A program made the position numbers and the translations under genes. From Paracidovorax wautersii (GTDB lineage: Bacteria > Pseudomonadota > Gammaproteobacteria > Burkholderiales > Burkholderiaceae_C), in NCBI RefSeq assembly GCF_900113035.1, contig NZ_FONX01000014.1:40995-104994 (forward strand): a stretch of 64,000 nucleotides of DNA, written 5' to 3'. The notes under the pieces were generated by a model. The model was not told where the DNA came from. It worked only from the letters and a program-made list of their open reading frames with translations, and did not search any database. Shown here piece by piece: positions 42,933 to 50,687 of the stretch. Numbering within the stretch: position 1 is the first letter of the stretch; each line of letters starts with the position of its first letter.

Positions 42933-43537
42933 CAGGTGCTCCGTTTCGGTTGAGTGAGTTCGGTGAGCCGGATCTCGGCCGCCGCGAAGGCGGCGCGCAG
43001 CTCGTCGGTGATGACGCGCTCGATGTCGCGGGCCTCGGCCATGCCGATGACCTTCGCAGCGGCGCGCGGCGGGGTGCTCATGAGGGCGTCGCGCAGAGCG
43101 CGGAAAGCGTCGAAGGTCGCGTTCTTGACGGCGTCGCGCTCCACAAGCCGCTGGGCTTCCTTGGCGTTCTCGCGCTCGGCGGCTTCCACGGCGGCGCGTT
43201 CGCGGCGAGTGCGCAGGCTCTGGTAGTCGTCGCCGGAAGCAACTGGGGGCACGGTGGCCGCAGCAGCGGGCGTATCCGCGCCGCTGGCGGCGGCTTCGAT
43301 GGGCAGGGCAGGCATAACCCCATCCAGCGGCGCTGGCGCGGCTGTGCGCCCGCTGTCGGCCCGCGCGCGGGTGTTCCGCGCCCACTGGATATCCGCCACC
43401 TCCGGGTCGATCATTTCGCGGCCATTGGCCTGCGGGATGGCCGTGATGCGGCCTTCCTTGATGGCCTTGCGCACGGCCTTCTCGTCGCAGCCACGGTGCC
43501 GCGCGTATTCGGACTTCGTGAGGAGTCGGACCGCCAT
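42932..43537 (-). CDS. Terminase small subunit (Nu1-like)
   Basis: A 201-residue protein. The N-terminal winged-helix DNA-binding part reads LTKSEYARHRGCDEKAVRKA. A Pro/Ala linker and the helical LRTRRERAAVEAAERENAKE-type dimerisation/terminase-binding region follow, ending with VITDELRAAFAAAEIRLTEL. This is the layout of Nu1-type packaging proteins that recognise cos. It is separated from the large subunit by the methyltransferase and a reverse-strand gene, which is unusual. Confidence 0.8.
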   Translation of the reverse strand: MAVRLLTKSEYARHRGCDEKAVRKAIKEGRITAIPQANGREMIDPEVADIQWARNTRARADSGRTAAPAPLDGVMPALPIEAAASGADTPAAAATVPPVASGDDYQSLRTRRERAAVEAAERENAKEAQRLVERDAVKNATFDAFRALRDALMSTPPRAAAKVIGMAEARDIERVITDELRAAFAAAEIRLTELTQPKRST

Positions 43538-43541
43538 CGGA

Positions 43542-43745
43542 CTAGCCCCCGGCCTTCGGACTGTTCACCGGACTGTTTGCCGGACTTTTGTCCGCACCAG
43601 CCACTAACGTCCGCACGGGGGTCGAATTACCCTCTCGGTCGGATGCCGCAGGAGTACCTACTGGGGGGGTGACCCGGGAACAACACGCGAGCACTATGGC
43701 CGCGGCTGTCATGGCCGTCGTCGTCGCGGTGCTGAGTCGATCCAT
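43542..43745 (-). CDS. Small lipoprotein-like phage protein
   Basis: A 67-residue protein starting MDRLSTATTTAMTAAAIVLA and followed by CC, a weak lipobox (VLAC). The rest is Ser/Pro/Asn-rich, ending SPANSPVNSPKAGG; the last part is encoded by a threefold CCGGACTGTT-like DNA repeat. The ATG at 43745 follows AGGA by seven bases; an upstream TTG is less likely. It ends 4 bp before the terminase small-subunit gene. Function unknown. Confidence 0.5.
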   Translation of the reverse strand: MDRLSTATTTAMTAAAIVLACCSRVTPPVGTPAASDREGNSTPVRTLVAGADKSPANSPVNSPKAGG

Positions 43746-43777
43746 TTGCTTTTCCTTTTTCAAAAGAGTGAAGTGCA

Positions 43778-44002
43778 GTTACGCGGTTATGGGCGCGCGT
43801 AACGGTGCAACCCGCGCCACGCCTAGCGAGTTACACGGTTATGTGGTTACGCACCTCACGCACACACATGCATGCACACACGCACACGCCCGCCTGCATG
43901 CCTGCACGCACACACAGGTGCGTGAGGCGCGTAACGGCATAACCGCATAACAACCCGCGCCGGCATTGGGTTTCGCGGTTATGCGTGCGCGTAACGGTGT
44001 AA
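43778..44002. repeat. Repeat-rich non-coding region, possible replication origin
   Basis: About 225 bp with at least three copies of GCGCGTAACGG (near 43795, 43927, 43987) and GGTTATG/CATAACC motifs near 43785, 43837, 43938 and 43977. ACCCGCGCC occurs twice. The copies flank a central CA-rich stretch (ACACACATGCATGCACACAC type, 43860-43918). The left and right halves are roughly mirror images. No credible gene is present. It lies at the end of the helicase gene, so an origin with iterons or a structured regulatory element is plausible. Confidence 0.55.
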
Positions 44003-44012
44003 CGATCAGGGT

Positions 44013-45707
44013 TCAATTCGCACCTCCATCACCATCGGGCGAGTCGCCATCGTGGGAGGGGGAGCCCGAGCCATAGCCCAGGTACTTGCGCAGGGCTTCG
44101 CCGAAGTCCTTCACGGCGCCCGATGCCCACTCAGACTCGGTCAGAGCTGGGTCATCGTCCTTGGCATCGGGGGCTCGAAGCACGGGCTCTGCCACCAGCA
44201 GCACCCGCTCTGTCTTCTTCGCAGCGCCGGGCCGCGTGACGTTCATGGCCTTGACCCTGGCCGGCTTCCCCTGCCCCTCCGCAAAACGCAAGAGGGTCGG
44301 GGTGAACTGGCCCTGCTTGAAGGGGTAGCGGTCGCCCGTTCGCTGGCACCACTTCAGGTAGGCGGAATAGGCCTGCCCCACCGCGCAGGCCATGTAGGGC
44401 AGATCGAGTTCGCCGCCTGACCACTCTTCCCAGAAAAGCTCAGGCGACTTGCGGTTGATCGCAATCAGCGCCGACTTCGCTTCCGTCATGGGGGCCGGGG
44501 CGTAGGGGTGGAAGTCCTTCAGCGGGTAGTGCAGCAGGTAGTGGTAGAACGCCTCGGCTCCACCGTTGTCCCGCCACTCGCCCAGCTTGCGGTAGTACTC
44601 CGGGTCTTTCGCCCGGGGCGTGTACACGACCAGATAGCGGCGATCCGAGTTGTCCAGCGCGAGCGGCTGCAACTCGTTCGAGAGGAACACGATGTTCATC
44701 TGGTTCTTCTCTTCCCGCCGGCTCAGATTCTTGGGGTTGATCTGCACCGTGGGCGACGTGATCAGCGCCTTCAGCCGGTTCTTGTTGTGGACGAGTTCCG
44801 CCCGGCTGGACACCTCATCGCCCACCACGAACAGCTTGCAGCTGCGCCAGTCGTTGAACTTATCCTCCAACTCATCCTGGCCGACCAAAGCGCCATACTT
44901 GCCGTAGATCGCCACCATGATGTCGAAAAGGAAGTTCTTGCCGGCGCCCTCATCGCCATGCATCACCACCGCCGTGCGCAGCTTGGCGCCGGGGTGCTGC
45001 AGCGGGTACGCCAGCCAGCACAACAACCAGTGCATGACGTCGCCCGTGTCCGCCTCATCCGCAGTCGCCCGGCTGGTCAGATAGCCGATCAGGTCAAGGA
45101 TGGGGTCTACATCGCCCTGCTTCGGCACCATCGCCATGCCGTCGTACAGATTGACCGTGGTCTCGGGGTCGGCCTGCAGCGTGGGGTCGAACACCACGTC
45201 ATCCAGGCGCACTGTGCGGCGGCGCTCGCTGGCTTTCCACAGCCGCACCATGTCCGCCCCATGCGCGTGGCCCATGTTCGCGATCTTCATGATCAGGCGC
45301 TCCGACCCGTCCCAAACAGTGTCTGTGCCGTAGATCAGCACAAAGTGCTCGATCAGGTGATTGACCTTCCCCCAGTCGATCGTTTTCTCTTTCTTGCGGC
45401 CCTGCACCGGCTTTCCCGGCTTCTCGGCCGCATCGCCGGAATCGTCCCCAGCCTCACCACCCCCATCCCCCGACTTGCGCGCAGCTGCGCTTACTTGGGG
45501 GGGCGGGGGGCCGGGCGGAATAGAGCCCGCATGAGACGATGACGCGTGAACGCCCTGCCCCGCCCCCGCGCCGAAAGCGACGTGAACGACAGTGCTATCC
45601 AGCGGCGCTGACGCGCCGGTGGCAGGAATGGCACGCGCCTCTTCGGGCGCGTGCGGTGGGGGCGTTGGCTCCGCGCCCAATGGCCCGCTGTCCGGCGCGT
45701 CAGCCAT
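44013..45707 (-). CDS. Phage replicative helicase (SF3/D5-like)
   Basis: A 564-residue ATPase. A long low-complexity N-terminal part is followed by the core with Walker A GDEGAGKNFLFDIM, Walker B KLFVVGDEVS and a sensor-like IVFLSNELQPLALDNSDRRY. This is the pattern of DUF5906/SF3 helicases of phages. ATG 45707 overlaps the primase stop by 8 bp. Together with the upstream primase it forms a split primase-helicase for phage DNA replication. Confidence 0.87.
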   Translation of the reverse strand: MADAPDSGPLGAEPTPPPHAPEEARAIPATGASAPLDSTVVHVAFGAGAGQGVHASSSHAGSIPPGPPPPQVSAAARKSGDGGGEAGDDSGDAAEKPGKPVQGRKKEKTIDWGKVNHLIEHFVLIYGTDTVWDGSERLIMKIANMGHAHGADMVRLWKASERRRTVRLDDVVFDPTLQADPETTVNLYDGMAMVPKQGDVDPILDLIGYLTSRATADEADTGDVMHWLLCWLAYPLQHPGAKLRTAVVMHGDEGAGKNFLFDIMVAIYGKYGALVGQDELEDKFNDWRSCKLFVVGDEVSSRAELVHNKNRLKALITSPTVQINPKNLSRREEKNQMNIVFLSNELQPLALDNSDRRYLVVYTPRAKDPEYYRKLGEWRDNGGAEAFYHYLLHYPLKDFHPYAPAPMTEAKSALIAINRKSPELFWEEWSGGELDLPYMACAVGQAYSAYLKWCQRTGDRYPFKQGQFTPTLLRFAEGQGKPARVKAMNVTRPGAAKKTERVLLVAEPVLRAPDAKDDDPALTESEWASGAVKDFGEALRKYLGYGSGSPSHDGDSPDGDGGAN

Positions 45708-46767
45708 AGACCCTCGCCATCGCCGCAACCACGCCGGCCAGCTGCTTCGTCACCACCTCCAGGCCCTCGCGCGCCTGTAGGTCGTTGAAATCGGTGTCTT
45801 TGTCGCCCCGGGTACCTGGCGCGAAAATGGGCCAGACGATGTCGCAGCCCTCGACCTGTCGCGCGACGGCCTTCGCCGCCTTGCGGCCGGGATTGCTCGG
45901 CACCCCGGTCTGCCGGTCCACCGTCTTCCAGTCGTCGTCGGCCAGGATGAGGATGCGGATGGTCGGGTACAGCCGACGCAGCAACGGCACCACGTGCGCC
46001 AGGTTCCCGGCATCGAGGGCCACGAACACCGGCCACTGCCGGCCGCAGGCCATGCGCGCCGTCAGCCCGGTTGCGTAGCCCTCCACCACCAGCAGCAGGC
46101 GCGTCGTGTCGGGGTCGATATCGCCCAGGCGCACACAGCAGCCCGGCTTCTCCATGCCCCGCTGATAGACCTTGCCCCCGTCCGGCTTGATGAACTGCAG
46201 GGCACGCAGCGCCTGGTCTCGCGGCAAGTCGAAACGCAGCAGCGGCACCACCACCGTGCCGGCAGGCAGACGAATGACCGTGTCGTCTTCGCCGGGCTCG
46301 CCTGGCCACCGCAGCACCAGCGGCTGCAGGAGGTAGCGGCAGGACTCGCCCAGCACGCCCTTGCGGTCGAGGTACGGGGAAGTGCCATCGCGCGCGGCCC
46401 TGCGCCACACGCTGATCGCCTCGGCCGCGGCGTTGGCGATCTCTATCCGGCGCTGCTCAGCCGCAGCCTCGCGCTGCTGGCGCACCTCACGCGCCCGGCG
46501 CTCGCGCTCTTCCGGGGAGAGGGGCGCCCACTCCACATCCACCTTCTGAGAGGCACCCCCGGCCCGGTACGTGCCGAACGTGCCCACGATGTAGTCGCCG
46601 CCGCCCTTGTCGCGGTCACGGCGGAACAGATAGAACTTGTACCAGTCTTTCCCGCCCTTGCCGCACGTCACGCTCTTGCGCGTGTCCAGCTTGAGAGGCA
46701 GATCCCGCTCGCGCAGCTCGATGCCGAACTGCTGCATCTGCAGCAGCACCTGTTGCAGGTTGTCCAT
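45700..46767 (-). CDS. Toprim-domain phage primase
   Basis: A 355-residue protein. After an N-terminal domain and a charged helix (SPEERERRAREVRQQREAAA) there is a Toprim core. The first acidic motif is LLLVVEGYATGLTA and the DxD-like motif is ILILADDD. No N-terminal zinc finger is seen. It is encoded just before the helicase and overlaps it, so the pair should act together at the replication fork. Its start overlaps the upstream stop by one base (TGATG). Confidence 0.85.
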   Translation of the reverse strand: MDNLQQVLLQMQQFGIELRERDLPLKLDTRKSVTCGKGGKDWYKFYLFRRDRDKGGGDYIVGTFGTYRAGGASQKVDVEWAPLSPEERERRAREVRQQREAAAEQRRIEIANAAAEAISVWRRAARDGTSPYLDRKGVLGESCRYLLQPLVLRWPGEPGEDDTVIRLPAGTVVVPLLRFDLPRDQALRALQFIKPDGGKVYQRGMEKPGCCVRLGDIDPDTTRLLLVVEGYATGLTARMACGRQWPVFVALDAGNLAHVVPLLRRLYPTIRILILADDDWKTVDRQTGVPSNPGRKAAKAVARQVEGCDIVWPIFAPGTRGDKDTDFNDLQAREGLEVVTKQLAGVVAAMARVYG

Positions 46768-47150
46768 CAGCCCTGCACCTTCTGGATGCGCTCCAGGCGC
46801 TGGGTCAGTGCGGCGAACTCGCCCACCATGGACTGCATGCGCCGCGTGAGCAGCTCAGCCTCGGAGGTCGGCTCCACTGGGACGGGGGGCGCGTAGCCCG
46901 TCTCTCGCATGATGAAGGCCGTCAGCCCGTGGAAACCCACCTCGCGCGACAACCGCATCAGCATCATCAGCTGCGAGGGCGCGAGGCGTTCCGCCCGCTG
47001 GCAGTTCAGGCAATCGAGCAGATAGCGCGCCGCGCCGTCCGGCGTCTTGTCGGGCCAGATCATCGGGCCGACCTTCTTCGCGCCACCCAGGTGCTTCACC
47101 GCGTCACGCGCAGCGTCGAGTTCGTCTTCATACAGCAGGGGATCGTTCAT
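46767..47150 (-). CDS. Early phage protein, possible regulator
   Basis: A 127-residue protein starting MNDPLLYEDELDAARDAVKH. The segment LGGAKKVGPMIWPDKTPDGA resembles a helix-turn-helix-like region of phage early regulators. It is followed by CLNCQRAERLAPSQLMMLMR and a C-terminal coiled coil. It lies first in the primase-helicase operon, where CII-like proteins often are, but no family was assigned. Confidence 0.6.
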   Translation of the reverse strand: MNDPLLYEDELDAARDAVKHLGGAKKVGPMIWPDKTPDGAARYLLDCLNCQRAERLAPSQLMMLMRLSREVGFHGLTAFIMRETGYAPPVPVEPTSEAELLTRRMQSMVGEFAALTQRLERIQKVQG

Positions 47151-47183
47151 GGATCAAGCCTTGGCATCGTGGTGCTGGCGCCG

Positions 47184-47220
47184 TTCCGAAGGGTTCCGAC
47201 AGATTCGGAACCATTCGGAA
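47184..47220. promoter_or_regulatory. Nested inverted repeat of TTCCGA/TCGGAA
   Basis: TTCCGAA (47184-47190), GGTTCCGA (47192-47199), TCGGAACC (47205-47212), TTCGGAA (47214-47220). The inner pair is a perfect 8-bp inverted repeat with a 5-base loop. It is 30-65 bp upstream of the replication operon's first gene (start 47150). No T-run follows on the minus strand. It may be an operator with four half-sites or a leader hairpin. Confidence 0.5.
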
Positions 47221-47436
47221 TGACCGCGCCGGGCAAAAAAAAGAGACTCCAGGCCATGCACCACCGCACGCCCAGAATCACCACCGAAGAAAAAGCCGCC
47301 GGCCGCCCCCGCCAAGGGAGGGAGAGGGAGGAAGGAACGCGAAGGCGAGCCACCGCTGCAAGCGGCCACGTGGCGGAAAATGCCCCGGGGGCCGCCAGAG
47401 CCCCAGGAACGGAAACGAAGAAGGAAGGAACAGCGA

Positions 47437-47676
47437 ATGAGCCAGGAACCGCGCCATGCCACGCAGATCCCGCTGAATGCGGACACCGTGAATGCCATCG
47501 TCAATGCCCTCGGCGCCGTGGTGTTCGCCACCACACGACAACTGCCACCAGAGCGGCAAGCAGCGCTCGCCAACGACCTGGCGAAGCTGGCGAAGAACGA
47601 GGAACGGCGGGGGGACACCACCACCGAAACCATCCTGCTCGACCTGCACCGCGCGGCCGTGGCTGCGGCCAGGTGA
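47437..47676 (+). CDS. Small plus-strand protein between cro-like and replication genes
   Basis: A 79-residue protein starting MSQEPRHATQIPLNADTVNA. It is amphipathic and helical (LPPERQAALANDLAKLAKNE), with no membrane segment. A strong AAGGAAGGAA site precedes the ATG at 47437. It is encoded opposite to cro and the replication genes, in a 600-bp gap without a convincing minus-strand gene. Function unknown; it may be expressed in the lysogen or act as part of an antisense transcript. Confidence 0.55.
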   Translation: MSQEPRHATQIPLNADTVNAIVNALGAVVFATTRQLPPERQAALANDLAKLAKNEERRGDTTTETILLDLHRAAVAAAR

Positions 47677-47750
47677 TCGCCGGGCCGGACACAACGAAGC
47701 GCTTGGAAGCTTTCCACGCGTCGAACAACGACTCGAGAGGGGCCGACCTG

Positions 47751-47984
47751 TTAAGCATGGCTGGACCCCTGCAGTCCAGCCTCCTCAGTACGGTCGGCAC
47801 TCTCGCCGCCGCACACTGCATTAGCCAGACGGTCCAACCTGATGGCATCGTCAGCCGCCTTCGCCACGTCGCCTCGTTCCCAGCGAGACAGACGAGGCTG
47901 CGGAATGCCGGCACGCCGGGAGATCTCAGATTGCGACAACCCGGAGGCTCGGAGTCGCTTCAGGTTCTGCAGTGTGGTGCTCAT
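47751..47984 (-). CDS. Cro-like helix-turn-helix regulator
   Basis: A 77-residue protein starting MSTTLQNLKRLRASGLSQSE. The HTH is LSQSEISRRAGIPQPRLSRW, followed by ERGDVAKAADDAIRLDRL. ATG 47993, three codons upstream, is an alternative start. It is divergent from the repressor gene at 48057, with paired operators between them, as cro and cI are in lambdoid phages. It would commit the phage to lytic growth by repressing the repressor promoter. Confidence 0.8.
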   Translation of the reverse strand: MSTTLQNLKRLRASGLSQSEISRRAGIPQPRLSRWERGDVAKAADDAIRLDRLANAVCGGESADRTEEAGLQGSSHA

Positions 47985-47996
47985 GCGCCGCATTCT

Positions 47997-48032
47997 ATGC
48001 GGTTTCGCATGATTTTTGATTCGTTATCGAAT
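47997..48032. promoter_or_regulatory. Two operators between cro- and cI-like genes
   Basis: Two 5-4-5 inverted repeats: ATGCG-GTTT-CGCAT (47997-48010) and ATTCG-TTAT-CGAAT (48019-48032), starting 22 bp apart, about two helical turns. They share the form AT(G/T)CG-N4-CG(C/A)AT, which recurs at 49228 and 49251. This is the expected place for repressor and Cro binding. Confidence 0.7.
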
Positions 48033-48056
48033 TATTGAGTAGTGCATAGTTCGACC

Positions 48057-48614
48057 ATGACCGGGCCACAGTTACTCCAGCTACTCATGGACACCAGAGG
48101 GCTGAATCCGAACGCTCTCGCCGAAGCCCTCAAAGGGGCGACGGGTCAACCCCAGATTTCCAAGTATGTGAAGAACCAGATCCAGGAGCCGCGACGGAAA
48201 ACCCTCCAACCCATCGCTGATTACTTCCGGGTCCCGATTGATGCCTTCTACGACCCCGACCTGGCCGACAAGACGGCACGCGAGCTGGGAATTCTTGCGG
48301 ACGATGACAGCGAATTCTTGGAGCCCCCGGCCCTTCACAGAGTGGCCGAGCCGCCAGTGGCATATGCCATACCGCGCCACAGCTCCTACACTACGCGCGA
48401 TGCGCTTAGACAGTTGCGCGACCTGCTGGCCGGCGAGTCCCCTGGCGTGCGACAGTCCGTCGTCGCGCTGATGGGCGACATGGCCACGCGGGCCGATGAC
48501 CGTCAATTCTCTGACCAGATCATCGAACGCATCATGGGCGCGCTTGGTCAACTGGGAAACGACGCTCCGCAGCCATCTATCGCCTCGACGCCCGTAGGTG
48601 GCGCGGCAAAGTAG
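48057..48614 (+). CDS. CI-like phage repressor without peptidase domain
   Basis: A 185-residue protein starting MTGPQLLQLLMDTRGLNPNA. The N-terminal HTH (LNPNALAEALKGATGQPQIS) is followed by SKYVKNQIQEPRRKTLQPIA, an HTH_3-type pattern. The C-terminal half contains HSSYTTRDALRQLRDLLAGE and helical segments but no Ser/Lys S24 protease motifs. SOS induction by repressor self-cleavage is therefore unlikely. A GTG five codons upstream is an alternative start. It should keep the prophage silent through the paired operators. Confidence 0.75.
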   Translation: MTGPQLLQLLMDTRGLNPNALAEALKGATGQPQISKYVKNQIQEPRRKTLQPIADYFRVPIDAFYDPDLADKTARELGILADDDSEFLEPPALHRVAEPPVAYAIPRHSSYTTRDALRQLRDLLAGESPGVRQSVVALMGDMATRADDRQFSDQIIERIMGALGQLGNDAPQPSIASTPVGGAAK

Positions 48615-48635
48615 CCACAGACAAGGGTAGTCCGA

Positions 48636-49205
48636 ATGACGCGTGCTAGTAACTGCCAGACGCGGGTACCAGAGATTCTGGGGTTCGCGCTTTCAATGGC
48701 GTTCAGTCAGCAGAGCTTCGCGATCAACAAGTGCGTGGATCGGGAAGGCCGCATCAGCTATCAAGAGGCAGCCTGCCCGACGAGTTCGAGCGCAACAAGC
48801 AGCCTCAAGACCTGGCAAGCCGCCAAACCACAGCCGCAACAGCCCGAAGCGCGGCGCGTGGAGCCCAACCTTCAACTAAGCGGACCGCCTGAAGCGGCAC
48901 AACTGCTTTCGATCTATCGGCGATGGGCCGACGCCGAAAAACTTGCCATGTCCACAAGCCGCATCGCCTTGGCAGGCCCGGCGGCCAGTATGCAGGCGCT
49001 ACTTCGTGAGGCAGAGGCCCTGACTACACCGGCGTGCCTTGATGACGCGCGAAAGCCGCTGCTCGACTTGCTGTCAAAGAGCAGCAACGCAATCTTGCAG
49101 TTCATGGGAAAGCAGGAAGTCACAGGTATGGCCTACCAATTACTGCAGCGCCCAGAGCTGATCCAGGCGTTTGAGAAAGCAGTTACCAACGCGAAGTGCG
49201 GCTGA
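48636..49205 (+). CDS. Exported protein with DUF4124-like N-terminus
   Basis: A 189-residue protein. A hydrophobic stretch ending FALSMAFSQQSFA (about residues 17-29) looks like a signal peptide. The mature start INKCVDREGRISYQEAACPT fits the DUF4124 pattern, a short Cys-containing domain of periplasmic proteins. The rest is helical, with two more cysteines. It follows the repressor by 21 bp, so it is probably expressed in the lysogen and may be a lysogenic-conversion factor. Confidence 0.65.
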   Translation: MTRASNCQTRVPEILGFALSMAFSQQSFAINKCVDREGRISYQEAACPTSSSATSSLKTWQAAKPQPQQPEARRVEPNLQLSGPPEAAQLLSIYRRWADAEKLAMSTSRIALAGPAASMQALLREAEALTTPACLDDARKPLLDLLSKSSNAILQFMGKQEVTGMAYQLLQRPELIQAFEKAVTNAKCG

Positions 49206-49227
49206 CCCTGCTTTTTTTCGCATGACT

Positions 49228-49264
49228 ATTCGATATCGATTGACTTAACTATTCGAATTGGCAT
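49228..49264. promoter_or_regulatory. Two operators upstream of the plus-strand early operon
   Basis: ATTCG-ATAT-CGATT (49228-49241) and ATTCG-AATT-GGCAT (49251-49264), starting 23 bp apart and matching the 5-4-5 sites of the cro/cI region with one or two changes. They lie 37-73 bp before the ATG at 49301, in an AT-rich promoter-like stretch. The repressor probably also silences this second early promoter, as lambda CI does at PL. Confidence 0.65.
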
Positions 49265-49300
49265 ACTGCCTCCACGCCCATCCCGGGCGATGGAGGCCCA

Positions 49301-49903
49301 ATGTCCACACCCACCCTCGTAGCCCTTCGCCAAGCGCTACAAAAAGCCGAGCAGTTCATTGCCGGCTTCGAAGACGACGCCACCCAGCAGGCGGACGTCG
49401 CCCCCCTGCTCACAGATCTGCGCGCCCAACTTGCGCTGCTGGCCCCGCTGCCCGAGGCGGCCGAGCCCCGCACGACCGGCCCGCAGTGGTCGGCCACCGG
49501 CCAGTTCCTGCGGGACCACTTCGCCCAGGTCAAGCTCCAGCGGCTCATGCAGACGCTGAGCCACCTCAACGCGGAAGCCGGCACCATCGGCGCCGGCATG
49601 CTGGCCACGATCAAGGGCGACGCGGACTTCCTGCTCGCACACGCCTTCGGCACGCGCCAAGCCGAAGCCGCCCAGCTGGACGCCACCAACGCGGCCAAGG
49701 GGGCCATCCACCACCTGCTGCAACGCATCCAGCGCGACCCGTCGGTCGCCTGGCACTTCGACCCGATCACGCGCAGCATGGAAGAGCTGACCCTTGCGCA
49801 CGCGCTGCTGCAAGGGCTGGATGTCGATCAGTTCCGCAAAGACTTCTTCGCCACCCTCGAGTTCAAGGAACCGCGCTGCGCGGCCTGCAGGAGCGCAGCA
49901 TGA
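49301..49903 (+). CDS. Hypothetical early phage protein
   Basis: A 200-residue helical protein starting MSTPTLVALRQALQKAEQFI. It has EFKEPRCAACRSAA at the C-terminus and no membrane segments. GGAGG precedes the ATG by four bases. It is the first gene of the plus-strand early operon, behind two repressor-type operators. No family was recognised. Confidence 0.65.
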   Translation: MSTPTLVALRQALQKAEQFIAGFEDDATQQADVAPLLTDLRAQLALLAPLPEAAEPRTTGPQWSATGQFLRDHFAQVKLQRLMQTLSHLNAEAGTIGAGMLATIKGDADFLLAHAFGTRQAEAAQLDATNAAKGAIHHLLQRIQRDPSVAWHFDPITRSMEELTLAHALLQGLDVDQFRKDFFATLEFKEPRCAACRSAA

Positions 49904-50364
49904 CCGCCGCCACGCTCACCAAGCCGGCGCCGCCGAAGTCACGGCGCCCCACCCCAGCCCACTACCTGGCCAACGGCAAGCTCTACCGCGCCATCGTCAG
50001 CCTGCCCCAGTACATGTGCCGCCGCGACCGGCCGCTGCAGGAGCGCTGGGTGTTCTTCGACTGCTGCACCCGCCGTCCGGCGGAGCACCTTGAAAGCCTG
50101 CTCACCACCATCTGGGGCGCCGACACGCATGGCTGGGCTGACGCTGGGCTCATCTACAACGTCACCGAAGCCAGCGACCTGATCGCTCAGAACGACGCCG
50201 ACGACGACACGGCCCTCTTCGAGCGCGCCTGGGGCAGCGAAGGCACGCAGTACGTCGCCCCGGCCGACGTGGACTTCTTCGTCCGGCCCGAGGTACGCGC
50301 GGTGCTGGAGGCCGCGCTGGCACGCGTCACCTCGGGCAAGTTGCATGAAGGCGGTGCCGCATGA
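49900..50364 (+). CDS. Hypothetical early phage protein
   Basis: A 154-residue soluble protein. Its N-terminal basic segment KPAPPKSRRPTPAHYLANGK is followed by LQERWVFFDCCTRRPAEHLE and an acidic NDADDDTALFERAWG stretch. AGGAG lies seven bases before the ATG, which overlaps the previous stop. No family was recognised. Confidence 0.6.
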   Translation: MTAATLTKPAPPKSRRPTPAHYLANGKLYRAIVSLPQYMCRRDRPLQERWVFFDCCTRRPAEHLESLLTTIWGADTHGWADAGLIYNVTEASDLIAQNDADDDTALFERAWGSEGTQYVAPADVDFFVRPEVRAVLEAALARVTSGKLHEGGAA

Positions 50365-50687
50365 CTGCACTCCGACTTTCCCCAGCCCAGGCCAATGTGC
50401 TGCGCGCAATCTGCCGCGGCTACTTCAACGGTGGCCGGCAGGTCTTGCGCAAGCACGTCCAGACCCTGGAAGCACTCCGCAGCCGAGGATTGATCGACGT
50501 GCATAACCAGCCCACCGACGCCGGTCGCCAGGTGTTCGCCCCACCTCAGGTCGAAGAGGATCGCCGCCCGGGCGCGGCCCGACTCGCAGCACAGATCCAG
50601 GCCGCGAACCCACGCATGAGCGCGCTGGAGGCAGCGGTGCAGGCGAAGCACCGCTACACAACGAAGGAGAGGAGCACAGCATGCTGA
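50361..50687 (+). CDS. Small winged-helix-like early protein
   Basis: A 108-residue protein starting MTALRLSPAQANVLRAICRG. The part RKHVQTLEALRSRGLIDVHN, followed by QPTDAGRQVF, resembles a winged helix with a wing. The C-terminus is basic and Cys-ending. DNA binding is plausible. It overlaps the previous gene by ATGA. Confidence 0.55.
   Translation: MTALRLSPAQANVLRAICRGYFNGGRQVLRKHVQTLEALRSRGLIDVHNQPTDAGRQVFAPPQVEEDRRPGAARLAAQIQAANPRMSALEAAVQAKHRYTTKERSTAC

Noticed and set aside
43860..43930. Possible CRISPR or IS in the CA-rich stretch
   Set aside because: The repeats are short and degenerate without regular spacers, and no transposase or terminal repeats are present.
47154..47717. Minus-strand ORFs in the gap between cro-like and replication genes
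   Set aside because: The translations are Phe/Leu/Ser/Arg-rich without family features and lack ribosome sites; the plus-strand ORF has both.
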